Below, piece after piece: positions 12,149 to 27,361 of a stretch of DNA of 64,000 nt. The position numbers and the translations under genes were made by a program. Position 1 is the first letter of the stretch. Each line of letters starts with the position of its first letter. A model generated the notes under the pieces. The model made no database searches and was not told where the DNA came from. It saw nothing but the letters and a program-made list of their open reading frames with translations. Source of the DNA: Ipomoea triloba (Eukaryota > Streptophyta > Magnoliopsida > Solanales > Convolvulaceae); the NCBI RefSeq assembly GCF_003576645.1, contig NC_044919.1, positions 25,248,182 through 25,312,181 of the forward strand, written 5' to 3'.

Positions 12149-13962
12149 TTGCAGAAGGTTTGAGTGCGATGATAAGAAGTCTGGAAGCCAGGGGAGGTCT
12201 GCATGGGATTTCTATTGCAAGAGGAGCCCCAAAGATATCTCACTTACTCTTTGCAGACGACAGTTTCATTTTTATAAAAGCAAACCAGGTGGAGAGCACA
12301 ATTCTGAAAAACATGCTGGAAATCTATGGTAGGGCTTCGGGCCAGCTCATCAATTATAACAAATCTGCTGTTTTCTTCAGTACTAATGTAAACAGAGATA
12401 GGAGGGATCAGGTCATGAGCATTCTCCAAGTAAACAAGGAAGGAGCTGATGGTAACTACTTGGGGCTGCCGACTATCATTGGTAGGAATAAAAAAAGCAT
12501 CCTCGGATTCATCAAGGAGCGTATTATAAAGAGAATGCAAAGCTGGACTAATAGGTTCCTTACTAGAGTAGGGAGAGAGATTCTGCTGAAAAATGTAATT
12601 CAAGCCATTCCCCTTCATGCCATGAGCTTATTTCTGTTGCCTAAGACGATTATTGAGGATCTTGAGAGAGCAATGAACTCATTTTGGTGGAAATGGAAGT
12701 GTGGGAGTAGAGGTGGGATTAATTGGATGGCTTGGAATCACCTCACTAAGGCACGTCATTGGAGAGGTCTCAACTTTAGAAATCTGAGGGATTTCAATCT
12801 CGCCATGATCTCTAAACAAACATGGAGAATTATGCAGAATCCTTCCTCACTGGTTGCAAGAGTTTATAAAGCAAAATACTTCCTTACTTGTTCCATTCTG
12901 ACAGCAAAGAAAGGTGGTAACCCCTCGTTTATATGAAGCAGCATGGTTGAGACCCAAGAAATCATCAGGAAGCATAGTAGGTGGAGAATTGGAGATGGTA
13001 ACTCAGTCAAGATCTGGGGTGATGAGTGGTTACCTGACCGTGATAATGCTAAGGTACAAACACCGCCATTCCCCTTTCTACAGGATGCACAGGTTTCGGC
13101 ATTAATGATGGTTGACAACTCTGGATGGGATGCAAAAGTGATCCGGGACATCTTTGAGGAAAGAGACGCCAATTTGATCCTGAGTATACCTCTACCACAA
13201 GTAAAGAGGAACGATAAATTAATCTGGAATGTCGGCAACAAGGGGTCATTTACAGTGAAGGACTGTTACAAGAGTATTTCTAATCCATATGATCAATCAC
13301 AAAGAAAGCCTTGGACTGCTATGTGGAATCTCAACATACGCAGGAAAATCAAATCTTTTGTTTGGCAAGCTTGCTCTAGCTGTTTACCCATGGCCGATAA
13401 TTTGAGAATGAAACGTGTCCACTGCCCTGCAGAGTGCCAAATGTGCCTTGTCAAGGATGAGTCTGCCATGCACCTGTTTACTAAGTGCAACTTTTCTAAT
13501 GCAGTGTGGAGGATGAGTGGTCTTCCTTTGATCACTTCTGGTTTTAACTCCTTTGCATAGTGGGTGGACCTACATATTCTGAAGTTGGACGTTGATAAAT
13601 GCGATTTGCTGCTTATGTTATGTTGGAAGATATGAACGACACGTAACGATAAAATCTGGAATGGGAAGATGGCATCTCCAAGCTCACTGGTAGAAGGAAC
13701 TAAATGTTACTTAGCAGACTGGATCAATATTGTGAACATGGGAGAGAGAAACAATGCTGCTGCCAGTACCAAACCGGAACAAAAATGGGAGAGGTCGGGC
13801 CAAGGATACCTAAAGCTTAATATTGATGCAGCTGTTCGTCCCAACAATGGTCGCATGGGATTTGGCTGGGTGCTTAGTGATGAATATGGTCTTTTTGTTG
13901 CAGCCGGAAGCATCCTAGCAATGGCGTCTTCACCCCAAGGGAAGCTGAGGCAATGGCTGTGA
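12122..13962 (+). pseudogene. LINE ORF2, reverse transcriptase C-half, zf-RVT and start of RNase H
   Basis: One frame (from 12160) carries the reverse transcriptase catalytic box LLFADDS, the thumb region with YLGLPT, and the C-terminal WWKWKCG and LTKARHWRGLNFRNL motifs. A zf-RVT region follows (FVWQACSSCLPMADNL, CQMCLVKDESAMHLF) and then the first RNase H strand LNIDAAVRPNNG. Three in-frame stops interrupt it near 12934, 13558 and 13633; at least the first and third read as TGG to TGA. RQGDPLSPYIF at 12122 is joined to LIAEGLS by a frameshift in a T run. Clearly dead. Confidence 0.85.
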
Positions 13963-14264
13963 GGGAAGCACTTAGTTGGATCAAGGATCATGGTTACAGC
14001 CAAGTGGAGGTGGAAACTGATGCTCTACAAATTATTCAAAGCTTGAAGCAGAGTGTTGATGACTCTTCTTTTGATCTTATTTTACTAGATGTTAAAGATT
14101 TGCTACTCTCACTTACAGATGTAGCTATCTCTCATGTCAGTCGCACCGCGAATAGAGTTGCCCATAGTTTAGCTAGGGAAACTTGTTCTATGTCTGTGCA
14201 TCAGGAGTGGACTTCCGTCCCTCCTTCTTTCATTGTCGATGATCTGTACTTTGATTTGAATTAA
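13953..14264 (+). pseudogene. LINE ORF2 C-terminal RNase H, shifted frame
   Basis: Continues the RNase H domain after a one-base shift in a CCCC run near 13933. It carries the catalytic Glu helix (AMAVREALSW), the Asp strand VEVETDALQI and the C-terminal HVSRTANRVAHSLAR. The stop at 14262-14264 is followed after about 20 bp by a poly(A) tract. Plant L1-type elements of this group often carry such a C-terminal RNase H. Confidence 0.8.
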
Positions 14265-14283
14265 TGAAATTTCCTTTTATCCT

Positions 14284-14297
14284 CAAAAAAAAAAAAA
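14284..14297 (+). repeat. 3' poly(A) tail of the LINE
   Basis: A run of A directly after the short 3' UTR marks the 3' end of the retroposed copy. A matching target duplication at the 5' end was not found, so the 5' boundary (somewhere upstream of 10360) is not fixed. Confidence 0.7.
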
Positions 14298-14370
14298 CAA
14301 TTGCTAGCTAAAGGATTGTGCTATGTTCACTACTTTCAAGGAAGATTCCTTGCTTCTAAAATGTAAAATG

Positions 14371-14371
14371 C

Positions 14372-14410
<39 letters not shown>
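14371..14410. repeat. (TA)n microsatellite
   Basis: About 20 TA units, lying directly before the minisatellite region that begins GGGCTGCACTCTCG. Confidence 0.9.
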
Positions 14411-14413
<3 letters not shown>

Positions 14414-15230
14414 CTGCACTCTCGTGCAAACTCTCGCCCAGGTAGGAAATGAGAACGCTCCACAGCCGTCCACGTGTCCAGATCAACGAATCAGATGCAA
14501 TTTTAAAAAAATGACGCGGTGGCATTTTTGTAAATAATTGGAACTTTGGTGCACCTAGTTTCACTTACAAGTGCACCTAGTTTCACTTAAAAGTGCACCT
14601 AGTTTCACTTAAAAGTGCACCTAGTTTCACTTACAAGTGCACCTATTTTCGCACCTATTTTCACTTACAAGTGCGAGTAATTTACCTTGTTAATATTCAT
14701 GCACTTATTTTCGCAAATATTTTCACTTACAAATGCAAGTAATTTACCTTGTTAATATTCATGCACCTAGGTGCAACCTAGGTGCACCTAGTTTTAACAT
14801 AGGTTGCACCTAGTTATAACACTAGGTGCACCTAGTTATAACATTAGGTGCACTTAGTATTGATGCTCACTGTACAATTCACTTGCACCTGTAATACATT
14901 TAACTTGCATCTGCAATACATTTTACTTGCACTTGTGCAAGTAATTTACTTTGTTAACATTCATGCACCTGGTTGCACCCTATGTGCACCTAGTTTTAAC
15001 ATTAAGTGCACCTAGTTATAACATTAGGTGCAATTAGTATTGATGCTCATTGTACAATTTACTTGCACTTGTAATACATTTTACTTGCACGTGTGCACCT
15101 ATTTTCACTTGCAGGTGCAAGTAATTTACCTTGTTAACATTTATGCACCTGGGTGCACCTATGTGCACCTAGTTATAACATGACGTGCACCTAGTTATAA
15201 CGTTAGGTGCAACTACATTCCGGACACGTG
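14411..15230. repeat. GTGCACCTAG minisatellite, probably within a non-autonomous element
   Basis: Starts with a short unique head (GGGCTGCACTCTCG), then five close copies of a 22-bp unit based on GTGCACCTAGTTTCACTTA. After these come longer, more diverged units mixing GTGCACCTAGTTATAACA with CTTGCACCTGTAATACATTT and GTAATTTACCTTGTTAACAT. A higher-order period of roughly 190 bp is visible (GTAATTTAC recurs near 14737, 14940 and 15119). It sits between two AT microsatellites and ends at a gap. Confidence 0.8.
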
Positions 15231-15264
15231 NNNNNNNNNNNNNNNNNNNNNNNNNNNNNNNNNN
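15231..15264. other. Assembly gap (34 N)
   Basis: Unknown bases between the minisatellite and a long AT tract. The true length may differ. Confidence 0.98.

Positions 15265-15353
<89 letters not shown>
15265..15353. repeat. (AT)n microsatellite, about 44 units
   Basis: An uninterrupted AT dinucleotide run directly after the gap. It is the likely cause of the assembly break. Confidence 0.95.
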
Positions 15354-15357
<4 letters not shown>

Positions 15358-15553
15358 TACCCTTATCCTGCAAGTGTATTTCACTTTCAAAAATACGTCT
15401 CAAATTCACATCATCAAATTTAAAATTACTTCATTATTTTCCCTACATTCCTGCAATACTCTCTCACTCTAAAAAAACAATCCCACCTTCACATCTCAAT
15501 TATAAATTCTTATATTTTCCAGTAAATAAATACATATAATACCAATAAAATAT

Positions 15554-15847
15554 TTAAAAGGCAGTTTTTGCAACAACGGGCTCACCGGCGGCAACGGCGA
15601 CATTCGCCCATGGAGGGGGCTGTTGGCCGGTGTATCTGCGGTAACACGTCACCGCTGTGTGATCGTGAGAGCGGTAGATATGACAGCAGGGGGTGCCACG
15701 ACCGCGATTCTGACCGCCACGTCCACGCCCGTTCCGGCCGCGATTGTGACCTGCACCGGTTCCGTTTTTCCCGCCAAACACGCCATCGCCCGATTGACGT
15801 CGCTGTTGACCTGCGTACAGCGCCGAAGGAGACCCGCCGGCTGATAC
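15554..15847 (-). pseudogene. Copia gag C-terminal part with CCHC knuckle
   Basis: On the minus strand the frame begins SAGGSPSALYAGQQ, continues through an Arg/Gly/Asn-rich stretch and reaches the zinc-knuckle-like segment CCHIYRSHDHTAVTCYRRY, then PPPWANVAVAAGEP. The knuckle order C-x2-C appears altered (CCHIY in place of the usual C-x-x-C spacing), so binding may be lost. Codons are GC-rich against AT-rich surroundings. It joins in sense to the N-terminal gag at 17217-17947 across an insertion. Protease, integrase and reverse transcriptase are absent. Confidence 0.75.
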
Positions 15848-17216
15848 ACTCTCATTTGTACCTATTTTACTTGTGTTTTTATGTAGGTTTTATAGTTAAT
15901 TGTGTGATAAAATGTTGTGTCCAATGCTTATTTCCATGTTTTCATATTTAAAATGGTATAATTCTTGGTTTAAATGTTTTTGATGTGTTTAGAAGTGCAT
16001 TAGAACCATTTGTGAACAAAAGCCAATCCAAAGGAGCCAAAGAGTTGTAATTCCCGCTACTATGGCGACATCTTGGTAATCGGACCGTATCTCTTCCTAT
16101 GAATATCCAAATGAGATGATTCTTGAGCCATTGGAAAGAAGACTTCAAGGGCTACAACTCTTTTGAAGACATCAAAGTGTAGATTGAAAGGGAAAATGGT
16201 CAAAAGATCAAAGAGTTGTAATTTCTGCTAAATATGGCGACACCTCGGTAATTGGACCATATCTCAGCCTAGAAATATCCAAATGAGGTGATTCTTAAAC
16301 CATTGGAAAAGAAGACTTCAAGGGCTACAACTCTTATGAAGACATCAAAGTGTAATTCGAAAGGGAAAAGGGTAAAAATCAGGATGCAAGTCGGAACTGC
16401 GTCACAGGAATTTTCGACGCGTCGAACTCAACTTTCGACGCGTCGAAAATCCCAAAAATGAGGCAGAATAGCCTCGTTTCGGCGCTGTAAAGATTCGACG
16501 CGTCGAATGTCNTTTGGCTAAGATTTCCTTTGGGATTTTTGGATTGATAAGTGTTTATGAACCTATGTGCCTAGTTCTTGAATTGCTTGAATGAAATATC
16601 TATTTGGGTTTATTACTTGTGTTGTAATTGTGGCTTAATTTCTTGATGCTTGTAGTTAAGGATCCTAATTACTTGTTTCATTGCTAAATTTGTCTATGAA
16701 TTAGAGCACCCACAATTGCACTTGATTCTTGTACCTCGAGAGAGGACATGTTGATTAAGGGATTTATTGTGAATAGCTCACGAGAGTGAGTATTTCAATT
16801 GTGAATAGCCCACGAGAGTGGGTATTCCATTTATTGCTTGTTCTTGATTATATGTTGTGAATAGCTCACGAGAGTGAGTATTCCAATTACCATGTTTTGG
16901 GATTGAATTACGAGAGTAATCTTTCCCTTTTAGATTGCAATCATCCACACTTGTTGAACCCGAATGATTATTTCACTTTAGATTGGCACTAGGTGATTAA
17001 ACACTTTGACGCCCAAAAATCCCGCTCTTAATCTCTTGTATATAAAAGTCCGTTTGCCTTGCTTCATTTATTTTATTTTCATAATTTTAGATAAATACCC
17101 ATTGTTAACGTAGGAATAGCTTCTCGTGAATTAATTAGTAACTAGTGCTTAATACCCCGCTTCCCTGTGGATCGATAACCCCGGAATACTCCGGGTATTT
17201 GCTTGTACCTAAAAAT
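15848..17216 (+). mobile_element. 1.37-kb insertion splitting Copia gag (unclassified retroelement)
   Basis: It interrupts gag between GGHS and VSAGG codons. It contains two diverged 175-bp direct repeats (about 16030-16205 and 16206-16380, each with TATGGCGACA and CAAATGAG words). Three copies of the palindromic word TTCGACGCGTCGAA follow at about 16420-16510, then three copies of GTGAATAGC(T/C)CACGAGAGTG at 16771-16880. It ends with CCCTGTGGATCGATAACCCC and CCGGAATACTCCGGG. Such phrases are common in plant retroelement LTRs and leaders. No clear target duplication was found. A single N lies at 16512. Confidence 0.6.
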
Positions 17217-17947
17217 GCTATGACCACCGGCAACCTCAGAACCAGGGTAAAATCATCCTGGAAGATGAACTCATGGGCTTGGAGAAAATCGGCAAGCTGC
17301 GGGATGGACACCGGTGTGCCAGAGACAGTCAACGACGCCGCCATTGCCCGGAATTTTGGGCGTAATCCCCTGAACACGTAAAGGTTCTGTTCATCAAGGG
17401 ATACAGGACGGTCGGCCAGGGCTAGATTTTCGACCAACAGTTGGGCACGGCCAAGGTATTCGGACGTCGAGCTGTTCTCCTAGCGAAGGGCTTGAAACTG
17501 TCCAAGGAGATTGAGGCACCGAGCACGGCTGGACGAACCCAAGGCGGCGGTGATGGATGCCCAGACCTCGCGAGCGGTGCTCCGCCCTACCGCAAGGTAC
17601 ATCACTTCGTCGGACAATGAGGAGATCAAAAGTGAGAAGATGGATTGGTCCTACTGCACCCACGTAGCGTGGGCAGGATTCGGAGGTGCTGCTACGACGG
17701 CAGTGGTGCCAGCAGTGGCCGGAGCTGCAAGGGTTGGCGGCGGGCATGGCAGTGTACCATCCACATAGCCTAGGAGGCCTTATCCTCGCAGGAATGGAAC
17801 AAGCTAGGTGCGCCAAAACAGGAAGTTCCTGGTCGTGAGCTTAATGGAGACGAAATGGTGGGCGGAGGAGAGTGGGTTGGTGTTGGTGACCGGAGCCGCC
17901 GCGATGGTGTTCTCAACCGGACGCTCGGTGACAGAATTAGTCGACAT
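17217..17947 (-). pseudogene. Copia gag N-terminal part
   Basis: The minus-strand ATG at 17947 opens MSTNSVTERPVENT, followed by a region resembling the UBN2-type gag of plant Copia elements (FVSIKLTTRNFLFWRT, then SLDEQNLYVFRGLRPKFRAM and SIPQLADFLQAHEFI). At least three in-frame stops interrupt it (after FLFWRT, after LVPFLRG and after QFQALR), plus a one-base shift near 17235. It continues at 15847-15554 beyond an insertion. GC-rich codon use contrasts with its surroundings. Confidence 0.8.
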
Positions 17948-17988
17948 GGTGGTAGGAAAAGGAGAGAGAAAAAATTTCCTATCGCTAG

Positions 17989-17997
17989 CTGATACCA
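17989..17997 (-). other. Primer-binding site of the Copia remnant
   Basis: On the minus strand TGGTATCAG, complementary to the 3' end of plant initiator tRNA-Met, lies 40 bp upstream of the gag ATG. This fits the order LTR, primer site, gag. The sequence above it (about 18005-18220) is then the residual 5' LTR, in which AGGAGTCAATCAGGTAG and GAACGATTGATTGAACC are visible; its far end is not defined. Confidence 0.6.
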
Positions 17998-18227
17998 GAT
18001 GAGTTTTGAATAATGTGGTTCAATCAATCGTTCAGTACAAGAGAGTCTATATCTCTAAACTACCTGATTGACTCCTATACAACAGGATGGTTACAGCAAA
18101 CTATTCTAAGCCACACAACACATATTGACCATACAACAAGGTTAGTATCAAATAATAATAATAACATAAATAATATAACTCACAGGAAGAAGATTCCTTT
18201 TTGCAAGTACTCTTTAGAGGTTTAAAA

Positions 18228-18575
18228 GTGTTTGGTAACGTAGTTAATTTATAAGTCAATTTTGACTTATTTGACCAATATTAATTGTTTGACTTAGTTA
18301 AACAGTCAATATAGATGTTTGATTAATTAGTTTTTTGTGTAACAGTCAATATATATGTTTGATTAATTAGTTTTTTTTTGTAATAGTCAATATATGTGTT
18401 TGATTAATTAGTTTTTTTGTAACAGTCAATATAGGTGTTTGATTAATTAGTTTTTTCTGCTCAAAGCAGTTATTTCAAACAGATCAAAACATACAACTTT
18501 CTACAATCAGCTCATGCTATCAACTAGTCAAATCCACGAATCCAATTATCTAATAGCTATTTGCCAAACACCCAC
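18228..18575. mobile_element. MITE, family A copy 2, with internal tandem repeats
   Basis: The ends GTGTTTGGTAAC and TTTGCCAAACACCC are inverted. It is the same family as the element at 7022-7333 in reverse orientation. Inside, about 18300-18459, four tandem copies of a 40-50-bp unit (core GTTTGATTAATTAGTTTTTT) have expanded; the other copy lacks this array. Confidence 0.65.
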
Positions 18576-18906
18576 ATTGTCTCCGTTCTTTGTGTTAATA
18601 TTTATAGACAAATAAAGAAATAAATGAACATGAATTCTCATCTCAAATGGAAGAAAGAAAGCATAAACCAAGTATACAAATTTTTAGCTATTTATTTCAT
18701 TTAAATAATAAGAGAATAATATCAGTCTTCATATTACATTGAAGCCTCAACTTGGTAAATTGAATTGTCCTAAAAGTTAAAACAAAAAAATAATCATTCA
18801 AGTGTAGCTAAGTATGAAAAACAAGAGAGAGAGAGCAAAAGCAAACTCCTCATCAACTATACAAACAAACAAACAAACATTAATCAATTAAATTAAAGCA
18901 ACCCTT

Positions 18907-22906
<4,000 letters not shown>

Positions 22907-24020
22907 TTTCGATTATTTTTTTTAATTCGTGTCTTCTCAAATCCCCTGATTCTTATGATGAAGCGACTTTGGGATTGCGAGAAAAACTCGATCTCTGTTT
23001 CCCAATTCTACTTTCTGAAACGGAAAATGGGAAAATGAGATAGTGGATCGATCGATCGAGATTGATGGAAAGGCAACACTTCTGTTACGTTGTTTGGCGG
23101 GGAATGTAATGTGGACACCGGTTGGGTTGGAGTTGGTCACTATTTTTCTTGTGCAGCTCAATTTTACAAACATCCAAATACTAACTAACTAACTAACGTT
23201 TGGATAAACTTTTTTTCTTTTAGCGCAATCAACTGGCTAAATCATAGTGTGAGCATAAATATAATATAAACATAAATGTACAGTCCAACTATCAGTTTAG
23301 GCTTTTAGTTGGATGAAGCACATGATTTCATTTGGTATCAGAGCCATGCAAAAGGTCATGGTTACATTTACATAAATGTGCAGTCCAACTATCAGCTTAG
23401 CCTTTTAGTTGGATGGAGCACATGATTCAATTCTTAGTTCTTGTGTGTAGGTCCAATTCAAATTTTTTAGTATTCTTGGACCTTTTACTCATACATGTTT
23501 TTAGTGAAATTCGAACTTAAACATTATTGTCTCCAATTCAAAATCTTGATATAGACATTTGTATTGAGATCCACATCAAAAAAGTAACTTATTAGTATCC
23601 GTCACGTTAAGAGTATAATTTAATAAGATTTTGAAGTTGATATAGTACAACTCAAACTTTATTGTTTTGACGAGGAACATTAACGTTAGTTAAGGAGATT
23701 TACTAGAATTAATAAATCAACCAAAAACATGTGTACGAGTGGATGAAATTAGATTTGTTATTTGAGTAATAAATTGAATTTGAGTTTTGCAACTGCATTA
23801 ATATAGTTTCTTATGTACAAAGGAAAAATGAACATAGTTACACGTATCCAAGCCATGCAATTCACCGTATCCTTTCATAGATATTAGTTAGAGTACAATG
23901 TAATTATTAAATAATAGATTTTGTTAGAATATCTTTATCTGTGATTTATTTGGAGTTCATGTCAGAGAAAAAGCTGAAAGGGTAGAATTACAACTGATAT
24001 GGAGGCTTCAATTTGGAGAG
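22907..24020. other. CDPK upstream region and retroelement trace, no gene
   Basis: The first few hundred bases should contain the CDPK promoter and 5' UTR (minus strand); no element stands out. Around 23334-23346 TGGTATCAGAGCC, a perfect tRNA-Met primer-site word, sits beside two direct copies of CAGTCCAACTATCAG(T/C)TTAG (23281 and 23381), suggesting a degraded LTR retroelement. The rest is AT-rich and unassigned. Confidence 0.5.
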
Positions 24021-24298
24021 TCATTTATCCTAAAAAAAAAAAAAAAGGCACACTCGCACAATGCGTGATTGCGTGACAATTCGCGCCCCAGCGGGCGCAT
24101 GTACCTCACGCGCCCATTGGGGCGAGTCAAAGTGGCCGCCAGTTGGCGGCCACTATGACATTAACTTCCTTTTTTTTTTTTTTTTCAAATGTCAGAATTT
24201 AATTTGTTTCTTTTTTCTTTTTTTCTTTTTTATTTTTTATCTCATATTCTCTCTCCTAATCACACTTATAAAAACTCCTCAAAAATCACAAAATAACC

Positions 24299-26600
24299 CC
24301 ACTGATATGGATGCTCTTAGCATCCATATCAATGGATATTTAGGGGATATTGGAATAGTGTTAAGTGATGTGGAAGGAAGAGAAAGTGGAGAGAGAAAGA
24401 AAAGGGTTGAGTGAGTGGAACAGTAAAATTGCAGATGTGGGAAAATGGAACAGCTCTGCGGCGCGAACACGCTGTAACACCCCGATTTTCACATCTTAAA
24501 TTTGATAAAAAAATCTCAATAATATATTGCGGAAGCTTACACATCTAACCAGCAGAAAATCGGTGTTACCGCTACACCTAGAGTGAATTCTATCACCTCT
24601 TTGACAAACTCCACTCTAAGTGCACAGGCTAAACTTACAACATCTAAATACATCCAAAGTCCAACTTAATACAAGGAAGTAATTATACAATCAAAATTTC
24701 CTCCAAATAATAAAATCCTCCAAATGCCTACTCCTCAAATGGACTAATCTCAACCTCACTTCCATCCTATTCATGTTCACCTGCAAAAATCATTTTAACA
24801 AAAACGAAGGGGTGTATATCCCAAAATTAGCATAAGCTAAGTAAGTTCCATTTCACCCCGAAAAATATAGGCTTGGGTTTTTATCATTTATCTCATAATA
24901 TACTTTTCCAAAATAATGTGGAGATATACTTTTCCCAAAATAACATATTTGTCAAGAAGGATTAAATACCAAGTTGGGGATACAACTCACACCAATACTC
25001 AATCAATAGGACCGCAGCCCTAGGTTCTCATATCAATAGCAAATAGAACCGCAGCCCTAAGTGCTCATAATAATCTGGACCGCAGCCCATTTCCGGCTCA
25101 GACCGGCAGCAAGTATTCTTATCCTCCAAGACTAAATATGTACATATAATTTCCAAAATATATCATTTCTTCATAATAAATATTTTCTTCAAAAATATAT
25201 AATTTCTCAAGACATATTTTTCTCCACAATAATTCATTCCATAAGAATATATCATTCTTAGTACATATATGTACATAACACCAAAATTCCAAGCCAAGCA
25301 TTTACTCAACACACGGGTTTGACCCGTAAAAATCAATTCTCGATAATTCGAGAATCATACACATATTCTGCAATGCACTTGTGATCACATGAACATTATT
25401 ATGCACATAATTTGTAAAACATATAATTTTGATATCATATCATATCATATATCATCAAAATATACTTATATATATTGGGGCAAAATATATAATTTTAGTG
25501 AACATTAAATCTTACCCTTGAAGACCAAAACTCTCATCAACACTTAATGGGATTCTAGCCACTTGATAAGAAACTTGAGAGGCTAGATTTTCCTTCAAAC
25601 CCTTTAAACATCAATAGCTAAATCCTCTCCTTTACTCAATTCTTTTGCCAAAATCCCTAGGCAAAACATACCACCATAACAATAATTTTAAGAAATCTTA
25701 ACCTATAGCTAGGTTCTAGGGAAGAAAACAAAGCTTTTAACCGAATAAAAATGGAATTTTACCGAATAGATGATGATCTTGTGAAGAAATTGGCTATGAA
25801 GCTTCTTGAACTCAAGGAAGAGATGAAGAATTTTCCTCTCCTTTTTCCTCTCTAAATTTCGGCCAAATGGGTATGGAATGAAGAAAATGGGAGATCAAGT
25901 CTCTTTTTATAGAGACACTTTAGGGATGAAGAAACTTGGAGATCAAGCTACATTGTTTCTTATAAGGTAAGAAATAAGAAACTTGGAGATCAAGTTTCCA
26001 TTTTGATCATCTTCAAAAATATTTAAATAATAACATGTGGTGTAGGGAGTTGCCAAGTGTCACATTTTGGTGGTGGGTAAGGGAAAATATCTTCGGTTAG
26101 ACTGTTCGGGATTAAAACAGATATAGTTTTGGTGGAAAATAATTTAAATAGGAAGAATTTTGAAACCAAAATTATTTTGAAAAATAATCCCGTCACTAAT
26201 TTGAAAAATCGGATAATTTTTTGTATATCGCGAAATACTGCGATACAAGGGTCGGAATAAATTTTCTCTCTTACGAGCTAATTTAATCACGTAGGAAGTT
26301 CAAGCTTAATAGTATAGTGCCTACTAATTCATTCCCTAGGACAATCAGGACCGAACACATACTTTAAAAATCCTTACGGTTCGTGACCGGTACGTAGGTT
26401 CGCAGCTTATTGGAATGAGTGAGGGGTTACACACGCGCACAGCAGGCGCACCTGACAGCAGCATAATTTTTAATTTTTATTTTTTAATTTCAACTTTGTT
26501 TTTTTTTTAATCATCTCCCCCCATTTTCTCTTTTCTAATAACACTCACAAAAACTCCTCAATAATCGTAAAATATCCTCACTGATAAGGATGCTCGCTAG
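24299..26600. mobile_element. MITE (family X) split by a solo LTR
   Basis: Two halves, about 24319-24472 and 26437-26592, have inverted ends AGCATCCATATCAATGG and CCTCACTGATAAGGATGCT. A related element end (AAAACTCCTCAAAAATCAC then CCACTGATATGGATGCT) lies immediately to the left at 24265-24318, so two family members abut and create a palindrome at 24303-24334. A relative with the same body words (CACAAAAACTCC, GCGCATG) is seen near 39280-39530. Confidence 0.6.
24473..26431. mobile_element. Solo LTR, 1,959 bp, with 5-bp target duplication
   Basis: It begins TGTAACACCCCG and ends GAGGGGTTACA, giving the TG...CA and inverted-terminal form of LTRs. The flanking CACGC at 24468-24472 and 26432-26436 is an exact 5-bp target duplication. 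No primer site, gag or pol lies inside, so it is best read as a solo LTR left by recombination. Repeated CCGCAGCCC words occur at 25010-25090. Confidence 0.8.
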
Positions 26601-26639
26601 ATCAGCATTGGAACAATCATTAAAAAAGAGAGAGAAAAG

Positions 26640-27350
26640 TGTCTTTTGTATATGTACGTTTATGTATGTATTTCATAAGTTGTTTTGCATCCTTTTTACT
26701 TCAAAGTCATTAAAAAAAAAAAGTATTTTTATATTATTGTAAAATAGTATTATCGTTGTCCATTAAAAAAACTATTACCTTAATATATTCTGATTGTTAT
26801 AAATAAATATATGTGGACGTTACTAGATGTATTATATTATTATGATAATACATCTTTATCTTTTTCCTTTTTTTTGAGTACTACTGACTATGTTACAATG
26901 TAATATCTTTATCTTTATCTTTAATGGTTCTATTAGTCATATTAGAATTCTATAATCTTGTATATATTCTACTAAAGGATGATTAATAAAAGTATTCATG
27001 ATTCTCTGTGTCTTTCTCTTTACCTTATTAACAATCGAAATCATACAACTATTATTAATGTGTAATCTTTAATTATGAGAAATATGTGTTATTATATAAT
27101 TACTCAATGTAAATTTGTGGTTTTTAAATCAAACGTATATATGATGTTCCCTGCAAATTGTAATTTTTTTAATCTGTGTTTATTTTTTTAAATTTGCTAA
27201 TCTATTTTTTCCATGTTCCACCATTGATATTTTTTTCTACTTGCTCCTGCGTACCGTCGGCATCAAATATGAATACGGAGTACTTCTGCCTACGGTTGTT
27301 GGTTTAATTTTTTCTTATTTGCTATTTTTTTTCTTATTCGTATGTACCTA
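26640..27350. other. AT-rich intergenic sequence, nothing recognised
   Basis: No domain-bearing open frame, RNA gene or clear repeat boundary was seen. Contains scattered poly(A)/poly(T) runs. Confidence 0.5.
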
Positions 27351-27361
27351 GACGATAGGAT

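Noticed and set aside
14411..15230. CRISPR-like array because of regular GTGCACCTAG units
   Set aside because: Units are contiguous without unique spacers, and the host is a plant nuclear genome.
15565..15855. Plus-strand Arg- and Thr-rich frames over the Copia knuckle
   Set aside because: They are shadows of the minus-strand gag frame, long only because of its high GC content.
23334..23346. Full LTR retrotransposon at the primer-site word TGGTATCAGAGCC
   Set aside because: No LTR boundaries, gag or pol were found around it; only a trace can be claimed.
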